Under the pieces are notes generated by a model. That model worked only from the letters and a program-made list of their open reading frames with translations, ran no database searches and had not been told where the DNA came from. Below, in pieces: positions 44,267-53,262 of a stretch of 64,000 nucleotides of DNA. Within the stretch, counting starts at the first letter, position 1; every line of letters begins with the position of its first letter. This stretch comes from JAWXUK01 sp044432725 (GTDB lineage: Bacteria; Bacillota; Clostridia; Oscillospirales; Oscillospiraceae), in NCBI GenBank assembly GCA_044432725.1, contig JAWXUL010000007.1:1-64000 (forward strand), written 5' to 3'. A program made the translations under genes and the position numbers.

Positions 44267-45549
44267 GTTACCAACCTCTTGCCGATGCCATTCGCCCTGA
44301 ATCCCTCTCTCAAGTGGTGGGGCAAAGGGAAATTCTAGGCGAAAATGCCCTTCTCCGTCGAATCATCGAAAGCAATAAAATTCCGAATTTGATTTTTTAT
44401 GGTCCTTCTGGTACAGGGAAAACCACAGTAGCAAATTTAATCGCCAAACAAACACGACGTCCCCTCCACCGCCTGAACGCCACCACTGCCTCTATCAGTG
44501 ATATTCGTGACATTCTAGGGGAAATTGGCACTTTAGTTGCTCCTGAAGGAGTGCTGATTTATTTGGATGAAATTCAGTATTTCAACAAAAAACAGCAACA
44601 ATCTCTCCTAGAATTTATGGAAAACGGAAAAGTCACCTTGATTGCTTCCACCACAGAAAATCCGTATTTTTATGTCTTTGGAGCAGTCCTTTCTCGGTCT
44701 ACTGTGTTTGAGTTCAAGCAAATCACAGCAACTGAATCTTTGCCAGCTATAGAACGAGGTTTTTCCATGATGGAAGAGCGAATGGGGCATGGTCTCAGGG
44801 TGGAAGATGGGGTGACAGAGCAAATTGCCTTTTCCTGTGGGGGGGATATTCGCAAGGCAATGAATGCTGTGGAGCTTCTTTGCCATGGGGGACAACGCCG
44901 AGAAGATGGAATTTTCATCAGTTTAGAGGACTGTAAGCTGGTGGGGCAAGGCTCGGCAATGCGATATGATCGCTCTGGGGAGGCACATTATGACATCCTT
45001 TCTGGCTTGCAAAAATCCATTCGTGGCTCTGACCCTGATGCCACCTTGCACTATCTTGCCAGATTGGTGGAAGCAGGGGATTTACTTTCGGCTTGTCGTC
45101 GGCTGATGGTCATTGCTTGCGAGGATGTGGGGCTTGCCTATCCTCAAATCATCCCCATTGTGAAAGCTTGCGTGGATGCTGCCACCATGTTGGGCTTGCC
45201 CGAGGGACGGATTCCTTTGGCTGATGCCGCTGTGCTGATGGCGACCTCTCCCAAATCAAATTCTGCCTACAAAGGCTTGGATGCTGCTTTGGCTGATGTA
45301 AAAGTGGGGAACACTGGTTCCATTCCTCGCCATTTGCAAAATGTACACGCTGATTCTGCTGGGGAAGAGAGGGAACAGGGCTATATCTATCCCCATGATT
45401 TTCCCAATCACTGGGTTCCTCAGGAATATTTACCCAAAGAGCTGTCTGGACGACAATATTATGTTTATGGTGAAAATAAATTTGAAGAGAGTTCTAAACT
45501 TTATTGGGAAAAGGTAAAGGGCATCTCTAAAAGCAAAGTTGAAAAATAA
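44263..45549 (+). CDS. rarA: Replication-associated recombination protein A (AAA+ ATPase)
   Basis: 428 residues, related to clamp-loader ATPases and MgsA/WRNIP1. Walker A is YGPSGTGKTTVANLIA, Walker B LIYLDEIQYF, sensor I IASTTENPYF, and the C-terminal MgsA tetramerisation domain includes VIACEDVGLAYPQ and YIYPHDFPNHWVPQEYLP. It acts at stalled replication forks with SSB. Four-base overlap with the upstream membrane-protein gene; a terminator follows directly. Confidence 0.95.
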   Translation: MSYQPLADAIRPESLSQVVGQREILGENALLRRIIESNKIPNLIFYGPSGTGKTTVANLIAKQTRRPLHRLNATTASISDIRDILGEIGTLVAPEGVLIYLDEIQYFNKKQQQSLLEFMENGKVTLIASTTENPYFYVFGAVLSRSTVFEFKQITATESLPAIERGFSMMEERMGHGLRVEDGVTEQIAFSCGGDIRKAMNAVELLCHGGQRREDGIFISLEDCKLVGQGSAMRYDRSGEAHYDILSGLQKSIRGSDPDATLHYLARLVEAGDLLSACRRLMVIACEDVGLAYPQIIPIVKACVDAATMLGLPEGRIPLADAAVLMATSPKSNSAYKGLDAALADVKVGNTGSIPRHLQNVHADSAGEEREQGYIYPHDFPNHWVPQEYLPKELSGRQYYVYGENKFEESSKLYWEKVKGISKSKVEK

Positions 45550-45588
45550 AAGCTTGTGTCATTGGTTTGACACAAGCTTTTTTTATCT
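45547..45588. terminator. Two-way terminator between rarA and the Cys-rich lipoprotein gene
   Basis: Stem AAAGCTTGTGTCA / TGACACAAGCTTT, then T7 on the plus strand; A-rich start gives T's on the minus strand. It overlaps the last codons of the lipoprotein gene. Confidence 0.85.
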
Positions 45589-45963
45589 TGCTACCCCATT
45601 CCAGTTTGTCCACTGGGAATAGTTGGGGTTATGCCCTGTGGTGGCTTCTCCAATGGAGGGGACAGCTTCACTGGAGTGGGGCTGTCCTTCGTCTACCCAA
45701 GGCACAGCGCCAGAGGGCAAGCCTTGCCCAATGCTTGGGTCAGGGAGCAGAGAGTTTTCTGGACAGGCATCTTCCTCTTCTTCACAAGTACTGCAAGGAC
45801 AAGGCGTTTCACAGGAACAGGTATTTTCAGTCTCTTCTTCTTGTGGAGCAGAGGTAGCAATGGGCTGAGTACTTTCTGGGTTTGGGACTTCCTCTATGGT
45901 ATTCCCAGAGTTGCAGGAGGACAACAGTGCAAGAATCAAAGTACCTAAGATAAATTGTTTCAT
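45583..45963 (-). CDS. Cysteine-rich lipoprotein, function unknown
   Basis: 126 residues. The N-terminus MKQFILGTLILALLSSC is a lipoprotein signal with lipobox LSSC. A linker rich in Glu, Pro and Thr leads to a compact cluster ENTCSCETPCPCSTCEEEED with five Cys in C-x-C and C-x-x-C spacing and one more nearby, flanked by acidic residues. The C-terminal part is Ser/Pro/Gly-rich. Such a cluster could bind metal or form disulfides outside the membrane. GAGAGG precedes ATG. It is divergent from the candidate small RNA. Confidence 0.75.
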   Translation of the reverse strand: MKQFILGTLILALLSSCNSGNTIEEVPNPESTQPIATSAPQEEETENTCSCETPCPCSTCEEEEDACPENSLLPDPSIGQGLPSGAVPWVDEGQPHSSEAVPSIGEATTGHNPNYSQWTNWNGVAR

Positions 45964-46071
45964 GATTTAAAACCTCTCTTTCTATATAAGACAGACGAGA
46001 GAAAGAAGGAAAAGTTCCATTAGCCAGAAATAATTCTCAAATAATTTTTTGAAATTTTTTTCAAAAAGCTA

Positions 46072-46100
46072 TTGACATAAAGGTTAGTGTATGCTAATAT
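46072..46100 (+). promoter_or_regulatory. Promoter of a candidate small RNA
   Basis: Perfect TTGACA (46072-46077), 17-bp spacer, extended TGCTAATAT (hexamer 46095-46100). The spacer and -10 contain the dyad TTAGTGTATGCTAA, a possible operator. Confidence 0.75.
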
Positions 46101-46106
46101 AGTAAT

Positions 46107-46227
46107 AGGAAGTGGTTCTCCCCTCTTTCGGAAAAGAGTTTACTTTTTTCTACGCATAGGGTAACCTATGTACCTCTACTTTTTTATCCCTGACAGTTTT
46201 TCATACTTTCTGTCAGGGATTTTTTTC
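46107..46227 (+). ncRNA. Candidate ~120-nt structured small RNA
   Basis: Transcript predicted between a strong promoter and the terminator 46186-46227. It has three hairpins: CTCTTT/AAAGAG (around 46122-46137), CATAGG-GTAA-CCTATG with a GNRA loop (around 46155-46170), and the terminator stem. No ORF with a ribosome site is contained. The downstream gene has its own promoter after the terminator, so this is either an independent small RNA or an attenuator. It does not match any riboswitch class I recognise. Confidence 0.5.
46186..46227 (+). terminator. Terminator of the candidate small RNA
   Basis: An 11-bp perfect stem ATCCCTGACAG / CTGTCAGGGAT followed by T7. Confidence 0.9.
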
Positions 46228-46246
46228 GCCTTTTTTCCTATTTCTC

Positions 46247-46275
46247 TAGACAAAAAAATGAACATATGGTATAAT
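46247..46275 (+). promoter_or_regulatory. Promoter of the GGDEF-EAL gene
   Basis: TAGACA (46247-46252), 17-bp spacer, extended TGGTATAAT (hexamer 46270-46275). It excludes a start at 46168. Confidence 0.8.
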
Positions 46276-46320
46276 GTCAAAAATATCACTTTCCAATGGA
46301 AAAGAAAGAAGTGTCGCAGA

Positions 46321-48435
46321 ATGGATTTGATGCAGTATTTAGAAAAAACCTATAACGATTGTAGTAATCCCTGCTTTGTGATTGATTATGAAACAGAAGT
46401 ACTGGTTTTTGTCAATCAAGCCTTAGAGAAAAAATTTCAAGTCTTTGAAGCTTATCAAGGAAAACATCCCAAAGATGTCTTTTTTGGATTTATCGAGCCA
46501 GAGGATTTTTGCCCAAAAGAAGATGCCAAAGATGGGGATTATATTGAAACACGCATCTATTCTCCAGGCCTTGAAACTTATCTTCGTGCCAACACAACTT
46601 TAATTGAAAAATGTGGTCAAAAGCTTTTATTGACCAAGTATTTTTTGACATCTGTGGACAAAAAAAGAGTGGAAGCAGAAAACTCCTTCGAAAAAGCCAT
46701 GATGTCTTGTCTGGATATTCTAAAGCAAACAGAGCAAGAGCATGCTGTGGAAAACTTTTTAAAATTGCTTTGTAACTTCTATTCTGCCGAGCTTGCTTAT
46801 ATTTGCGAGTTTAATGTGGAAAAAAATATTTTAACCCAAAAATATTTTTGGCACAATGAAAAAGGGACTGTGGATGTCCCAATGAAGGAAAATGACCAGC
46901 TTAGCATAGAATCTTTTGTTCATTGGTTACAAAATAAGAATAACCGTGACATCATTACCATTGATGAAAACGAAGGGGAATCCCCTGACGACTCCAAGAA
47001 GATTTTGGAAAAGTACAAAGTATCTAATATTACTATGAATAAATTGTGGAATAAGGATGGTTCTCTTTTTGGCATTGTGGGTATGAGCAATCGCACTGCA
47101 CCAATTTATGACGAGAGATTGCTCAAAGCTGTCTCCCATTTTGTGGTCGAGCATTTTAACGAGGTCAGCATGGTCCGTGCCTTGGAGTCTTTGAACGAGA
47201 TGGATTTGCTGACAGGGTTTTATAATCGAAACAAATATGCCCAACGTTTGAGCCAATTACACAAAAATCCACCCAAATCTTTGGGGGTTCTTTTTGTGAA
47301 TCTGAACGGCTTGCGGAAAACCAACGAATATTTTGGTTTCGAGGTTGGGGATGTGCAAATCAAGAAAACATCAAAGCAACTACGTGAGTTTTTCACAGAG
47401 GATTTTTATCGCATTTCAGGGGACGAGTTTGTTGGTTTCATGGAAGATTGGGACAAAGATAAGTTCGAAGCACAAGTTGACCAATTACAAGTAGAACTGA
47501 AAACATCTAGCCACGAAGCGAATTTTTCCTTGGGGCATAGTTGGGATTCTGGGAATTATAATGTAGGGAAACTGGTGAAAATTGCGGATACTGTGATGGT
47601 GATTAACAAGCAATCCTATTATTATAGCACCCTAAATGACGGGGAAGATGTGACAAACACGATTTTACGTGATTTATTCCGAGCCATTGCCGAGGATGAA
47701 TTTTTGGTTTACTTACAGCCACAAATCAATTTGGATACAGAAGAAGTGGTGGGGGCAGAAGCCTTGATCCGTCGCTTTGATAAAAAGCATAAAAAGATGG
47801 TGTTTCCTGACAACTTCATCCCTCTTTACGAAAAAAATTCAATCATTCGTCATGTGGACTTATTTATGGTTCGTAAGGTGTGTCAGATTTTGAAAGATTG
47901 GCAAAATCACGAGCAGACCATGCCTATTTCTGTGAATCTCAGCCGTGTCACCTTGTTAGAACATGGGATTGTAGAGACAATCACAGAAATTTTAGATGAA
48001 TATCTGGTGCCACATCATTTGGTGGTGATAGAAATCACAGAGCGGGTGGGCTTGATTGAAAACGAAGTCACCACTGCCTTGGTGGAAGGATTCAAAGAAA
48101 AAGGATTTCGTCTTTCTTTGGACGATTTTGGCTGTGCTTATTCCAACATCGTCACCTTGTCTCAAATCGAAGTGGACGAGGTGAAAATTGACAAAAGCCT
48201 TGTGGATAATTTAATCAATAACGCCAAAAATCGTATCATTGTGAAAAATATGCTTTTGATGTGTAGCGAGCTTGAAAATACCTTTTCACTGGCAGAGGGG
48301 ATTGAAACAGAAGAGCAAGCAGACTTTTTACGTTCTGTTCATTGCCATTTTGGGCAAGGTTATCTGTATTCTCGCCCCATTCCCAATGAAGAATTTTTCC
48401 AAAAATATATCAAAGGCATTGCAAAAACAACGTAA
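46321..48435 (+). CDS. c-di-GMP signalling protein (PAS/GAF-like sensor, GGDEF, EAL)
   Basis: 704 residues, no membrane segment. An N-terminal PAS-like part (~1-100), a GAF-like part (~115-285), a GGDEF domain (~295-450) and an EAL domain (~465-700). The GGDEF signature is RISGDEFVGFME, so the first Gly is Ser; cyclase activity is doubtful but not excluded. The EAL domain looks intact: AEALIRRF, ISVNLSR, VIEITERV, SLDDFGCAYSN, KIDKSLV, EGIETEEQ and GQGYLYSRP. It is therefore probably a c-di-GMP phosphodiesterase, perhaps with a regulatory GGDEF. ATG 46321 is used because the promoter ends ~45 bases upstream. Confidence 0.9.
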   Translation: MDLMQYLEKTYNDCSNPCFVIDYETEVLVFVNQALEKKFQVFEAYQGKHPKDVFFGFIEPEDFCPKEDAKDGDYIETRIYSPGLETYLRANTTLIEKCGQKLLLTKYFLTSVDKKRVEAENSFEKAMMSCLDILKQTEQEHAVENFLKLLCNFYSAELAYICEFNVEKNILTQKYFWHNEKGTVDVPMKENDQLSIESFVHWLQNKNNRDIITIDENEGESPDDSKKILEKYKVSNITMNKLWNKDGSLFGIVGMSNRTAPIYDERLLKAVSHFVVEHFNEVSMVRALESLNEMDLLTGFYNRNKYAQRLSQLHKNPPKSLGVLFVNLNGLRKTNEYFGFEVGDVQIKKTSKQLREFFTEDFYRISGDEFVGFMEDWDKDKFEAQVDQLQVELKTSSHEANFSLGHSWDSGNYNVGKLVKIADTVMVINKQSYYYSTLNDGEDVTNTILRDLFRAIAEDEFLVYLQPQINLDTEEVVGAEALIRRFDKKHKKMVFPDNFIPLYEKNSIIRHVDLFMVRKVCQILKDWQNHEQTMPISVNLSRVTLLEHGIVETITEILDEYLVPHHLVVIEITERVGLIENEVTTALVEGFKEKGFRLSLDDFGCAYSNIVTLSQIEVDEVKIDKSLVDNLINNAKNRIIVKNMLLMCSELENTFSLAEGIETEEQADFLRSVHCHFGQGYLYSRPIPNEEFFQKYIKGIAKTT

Positions 48436-48464
48436 AAGATTTTTAACAACGTAAAAGATTTTCC
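48428..48464. repeat. Short tandem duplication at the end of the GGDEF-EAL gene
   Basis: Two copies of about 18 bp (ACAACGTAAAAGATTTT) lie in tandem; the first contains the stop codon TAA of the gene. Confidence 0.7.
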
Positions 48465-48474
48465 TGACCTTTGC

Positions 48475-48503
48475 TTGAAAAATTTTTTCGCCTATGGTAT
48501 AAT
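48475..48503 (+). promoter_or_regulatory. Promoter of the HEPN-like gene
   Basis: TTGAAA (48475-48480), 17-bp spacer, extended TGGTATAAT (hexamer 48498-48503), giving a ~100-nt leader. Confidence 0.8.
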
Positions 48504-48608
48504 AGGAAAAGAAACCTGACACTGAAATACATTGTCTATTTAGAGCATTTTTCGGAAATAAATATCTTGTCTGTCAGATGTTTAGCACTTATAAGTAGGA
48601 GGGTTCGT

Positions 48609-48995
48609 ATGGATCATTATAGTTACATTAGAGAAAATTACAAAAAAACAGTGGCAAGTCTTGTGGTTGCTGTGAAAGAATGTACAGGCGACCCTTCGGA
48701 CTTAATGATAGATGGGTTGATTCAGCGATTTGAATTTTGTACTGATTTTGCACTGAAATCTTGTACGGAATATTTGGATACAGCAGGACATCGCATCGAA
48801 GGTACGCCAAAAGTAGTATTGAAAAAGGCAAGCGATATCCAGTTGATTGATAATTTAGACTTATGGTTTCAAATTGTCGCTGACAGAGAAACCACTGCAC
48901 AAATTTACGACAAATCAGCTGCAAGAAGAATCATGAGCAATGTGAAAAGAGATTATATTTCTTTATTTCAAGATTTGTCGAAACGCTTTAGTTAG
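48609..48995 (+). CDS. Nucleotidyltransferase substrate-binding (HI0074/HEPN-like) protein, orphan
   Basis: 128 residues, all-helical. The family pattern D-G-x-IQRFEF..E is seen in MIDGLIQRFEFCTDFALKSC, then IQLIDNLDLWFQIVADRETTAQIYDK, where family members read DRNxxSHxYD. The HEPN R-x4-H motif is altered here (Asn to Glu, His to Gln), so RNase or AMPylation-site function is doubtful. These proteins normally pair with a minimal nucleotidyltransferase as a toxin-antitoxin-like couple, but none is adjacent. AGGAGG lies 6 bases before ATG 48609. Confidence 0.8.
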   Translation: MDHYSYIRENYKKTVASLVVAVKECTGDPSDLMIDGLIQRFEFCTDFALKSCTEYLDTAGHRIEGTPKVVLKKASDIQLIDNLDLWFQIVADRETTAQIYDKSAARRIMSNVKRDYISLFQDLSKRFS

Positions 48996-48998
48996 GCA

Positions 48999-49097
48999 AC
49001 ACTGTTACTGAAAAGAAACAAAAGAGAACTGCAAACAAAAAGTATCTTTTGTCCAAAAATTTATGCGCTTACCGTCCAAGAGTTTTGATAGATCCCC
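48999..49097. repeat. Possible decayed right end of the 160-bp element
   Basis: GTCCAAGAGTTTTGATAGATCCCC (given here as two parts of one end: GTCCAAGAG and TTTTGATAGATCCCC) resembles CCCCAAGAG-TTTTTAGAGGTCCCC of the intact copies. The left half is not recognisable. Confidence 0.3.
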
Positions 49098-49115
49098 AGA
49101 TATCAGGAGGTTCGT

Positions 49116-49355
49116 ATGCTGGAAATGGATAATACAGTACTCTCTCCACAAGAAAGATTATTGGAAGAGAGAAAAAAAAGAATTTTAGCTCAAAAAGAAG
49201 CTTTAAAAAGAAAAATTATCGAGTTAAACCTTTCTCTGAACAACGGCAATCTCAGTTGGGAAGAAAAAGAACCTATTTATCAAGAAATGATTCAAACACA
49301 GGAATCTTTGTTGGTGATTAGTGGTTATTATGCTAAATTATTAAGTAAAAATTAA
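49116..49355 (+). CDS. Small coiled-coil protein, function unknown
   Basis: 79 residues, strongly helical, with two amphipathic stretches (LLEERKKRILAQKEALKRKI and EPIYQEMIQTQESLLVISGY in part) separated by NGNLSWEEK. This resembles the two-helix hairpin of Spo0E-like phosphatases in shape, but the SQELD signature is absent, so that call is not made. The start has AGGAGGTTCGT before ATG, nearly the same leader as the HEPN-like gene upstream (AGGAGGGTTCGT), suggesting duplication of the start region. Confidence 0.65.
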   Translation: MLEMDNTVLSPQERLLEERKKRILAQKEALKRKIIELNLSLNNGNLSWEEKEPIYQEMIQTQESLLVISGYYAKLLSKN

Positions 49356-49363
49356 AAAGCATT

Positions 49364-49441
49364 GTTTCTGCCACATTGTGGCGAAAAGGAGATTCCACTT
49401 CTTCTTCCCTGTGTCCCACAAGGGGCTTTGTCACAGAAACA
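49364..49441 (+). other. Possible structured leader before the membrane GGDEF gene
   Basis: Outer arms TGTTTCTG and CAGAAACA enclose CCACA-T-TGTGG and CTGTG...CACAG dyads in the 198-bp gap before the diguanylate cyclase. No known riboswitch motif recognised. Confidence 0.3.
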
Positions 49442-49553
49442 GTATGGAGAAAACAAAGACTCCATTGATTTCGGTTTTTCTTTACAAGAACCAATCGTTT
49501 TATGGGAATGAGTCTTCCATGGGAATCAATCCTTAAGGAGAAAGCGTGAATGT

Positions 49554-51491
49554 ATGAGCAAAAAAAATAAAATAAAGGAAAAGACTGCCAAAGGTGATTT
49601 GCTCTTTGCTTTGTTCACTTCCTCTAGTAGTTGGATATTTTTGGTACTTTTTCTTTTGGTCCCTACGGCTTTGATTGCTCTGGAACTATCTACCAATGAA
49701 GAGAAAAATCTTCTCACAAATCCCAGCACTGCTTATTATCAAATCGATGACTTTGGTTTTGAGACAGCCTCTCCTGTGGAACTGAATGGGACTTGGTTTG
49801 CCTATGAAAATGTTTATTTTGATAGCCCCCAACTGCCAGTGGACTTGTTGCCAGAGGAAAGCCAAGTGATGACACTGCCTGTTTCAGATTTTACCCAAGC
49901 AACTGGCATGATGACTTATCAAATCTTTGTGAACTACCCCAACTTGTCTCAACCAGAAAATCCCACAGTTTTGGGGACTTCTTATTTAGAAGAGGATGTC
50001 TCTGTTTATCTGAATGGTCATTTATTAGAGCCATATCGACCTTTAGGGGAAAATGTTACCAGTTTATATACCAATACATTTTTTCATCTGGGAACGTACT
50101 ATGACCCTGATTTGGAATATCAAGAAATCGTGATTTCCACAAATAATCAGCCAGAAGATACCGATTTATACCAACGTATTATTACCATCTCCTCTCACGG
50201 AGAAGGGGTGTATCAGCAAAATTATATTTTGCTTGCGGAAATTGCCTTTGCGGGCATCGCTTATTGCTTGTTACTTGTGGGCTTTATTTATTTGATTATT
50301 CGACCAGTGAAGTCAAATCTCACTTTGATTAATTTGTTTGATATTGTTTTAATTGTCTATGTCATTTATGCCCATACCTCTATTTCCCCCTTCCTTGGGA
50401 AAATTTTTGATACGTTAAATCTGTCAGATACCATGATACGTGGTTTTGCACTGTTTTGTTTGTGTATGGCGATTGTCTTAGGGAATGATATGATCAACCA
50501 TATGTTTCTTTGCAAAAAGAAAATTCATCCCTTGTTTAACGACCCCATCAACATTTGCTTTATCACTTTGTCTTTTGTCTTTATGGCAAATCCCTTTTTA
50601 TCCTCTGGCATTTGTTATTATGTCATGATACTTGGGACGATATTCGTCGCCATTGGGATTTTAATTCGTATTCACAATTATATTACCACAGAGAAGCTAA
50701 GTCCCTATATGAAATTCCAAATTGTGAAAACTTTGTTTATCATGGTGATTATTGCAGTGGATATCATCACATTACATCACTTTTTTATGGCGAAAACCTT
50801 TTTGCTGTCCCAATATTGCCTCTTTTTCTTGATTCATCTCTTTGTGCGAGCCTATGAGTATGCCTTGCCAGAGAAAAAAGTCGCAGAAATCAATCGAAAT
50901 CTGGAAACGACTGTGGCAGAGCGTACAGCAGAACTGACTCGAGCAAACCAAGTGTTAAAGGATTTAAGTACCCGAGACGCTTTGACCAATGCTTATAATC
51001 GTATGTATTTTGAAGAAATGATTCTCCATGCTTTGGAGCAATTCCACCACAATCAAGGGGAGGAACCTTTGAAAATTTATCTATGTATTTTTGATTTGGA
51101 TAATTTCAAGCAAATCAATGACCATTTTGGACATAATACAGGAGATGAACAGCTAATAGAAACCATAAAAATGGCACAAGACTTGATGCCAGAAGATGTG
51201 GTGGTGTCTCGCATCGGTGGGGAGGAATTTACCTTCTTATTCCAACATTACGAGGCAAAAGTAGTCTTGGATTACATCGAGAAAATGCGTTGTGCCTTAG
51301 AAGCTCGTGCCCAAGAGCAAGAGGGTAGAACCACAGGAAGCTTTGGGGTGACCCAAGCCACAGTGTTCAGCGATCGAAAAACATTTTTTGTACATGCAGA
51401 TGAATGTCTTTATTATTCCAAACAACATGGAAAAAATTGCATCACCCACGATTTTTCTGGGGAGCATGAAATTATTGCGAAAACCACCTAA
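49554..51491 (+). CDS. Membrane-bound diguanylate cyclase (extracellular sensor, multi-pass, GGDEF)
   Basis: 645 residues. TM1 at about 22-45, an extracytoplasmic domain (~55-215), then about seven or eight membrane helices (~220-430) as in 7TMR-DISM receptors, a short coiled coil (NRNLETTVAERTAELTRANQ), and a GGDEF domain (~475-640). The signature RIGGEEFTFLF at ~555 is intact, as are DALTNAYNRMYFEEM and FDLDNFKQINDHFGHNTGD. No RxxD inhibitory site is seen before GGEEF (MPED there). It should make c-di-GMP in response to an external signal. AAGGAG is 13 bases before ATG, somewhat far. Confidence 0.92.
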   Translation: MSKKNKIKEKTAKGDLLFALFTSSSSWIFLVLFLLVPTALIALELSTNEEKNLLTNPSTAYYQIDDFGFETASPVELNGTWFAYENVYFDSPQLPVDLLPEESQVMTLPVSDFTQATGMMTYQIFVNYPNLSQPENPTVLGTSYLEEDVSVYLNGHLLEPYRPLGENVTSLYTNTFFHLGTYYDPDLEYQEIVISTNNQPEDTDLYQRIITISSHGEGVYQQNYILLAEIAFAGIAYCLLLVGFIYLIIRPVKSNLTLINLFDIVLIVYVIYAHTSISPFLGKIFDTLNLSDTMIRGFALFCLCMAIVLGNDMINHMFLCKKKIHPLFNDPINICFITLSFVFMANPFLSSGICYYVMILGTIFVAIGILIRIHNYITTEKLSPYMKFQIVKTLFIMVIIAVDIITLHHFFMAKTFLLSQYCLFFLIHLFVRAYEYALPEKKVAEINRNLETTVAERTAELTRANQVLKDLSTRDALTNAYNRMYFEEMILHALEQFHHNQGEEPLKIYLCIFDLDNFKQINDHFGHNTGDEQLIETIKMAQDLMPEDVVVSRIGGEEFTFLFQHYEAKVVLDYIEKMRCALEARAQEQEGRTTGSFGVTQATVFSDRKTFFVHADECLYYSKQHGKNCITHDFSGEHEIIAKTT

Positions 51492-51620
51492 AAAAACAAA
51501 GATTTTTTGATACCTTCAATGCTTGTAAAGGATGGAAGCTATCAGGATTCAGAAATCCCCATTCATGAGAAAATTGGTTTTCTTTCATGAAATAAATTTT
51601 TAATGTCAAAAGGAGAATGA

Positions 51621-53099
<1,479 letters not shown>

Positions 53100-53262
53100 C
53101 ATTCCCTTTCCCCCACTCTGGAAAAGCAACTTCTTGCAAGCTGCCATCAGAGGGGGGAAAGTTTATTATTTCTCTTTTTCGCACATACTATAGGCAACGT
53201 TAGCATGACAGATACAATTCAAAATGTTTAGAGAGATCCTTTCAAAAAGGATAGGAGGACTT

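Larger units (their letters stand above)
45964..46320. other. 357-bp region between the Cys-rich lipoprotein and the GGDEF-EAL gene
   Basis: No protein gene. Contents in order: lipoprotein leader (minus), promoter 46072-46100, candidate small RNA 46107-46227 ending in a terminator, promoter 46247-46275, and a short leader. Confidence 0.7.

Noticed and set aside
46168..46320. Upstream extension of the GGDEF-EAL protein
   Set aside because: It runs through a terminator and a promoter; the transcript begins after it.
49116..49355. Spo0E-like phosphatase
   Set aside because: The two-helix shape fits but the SQELD signature is missing.
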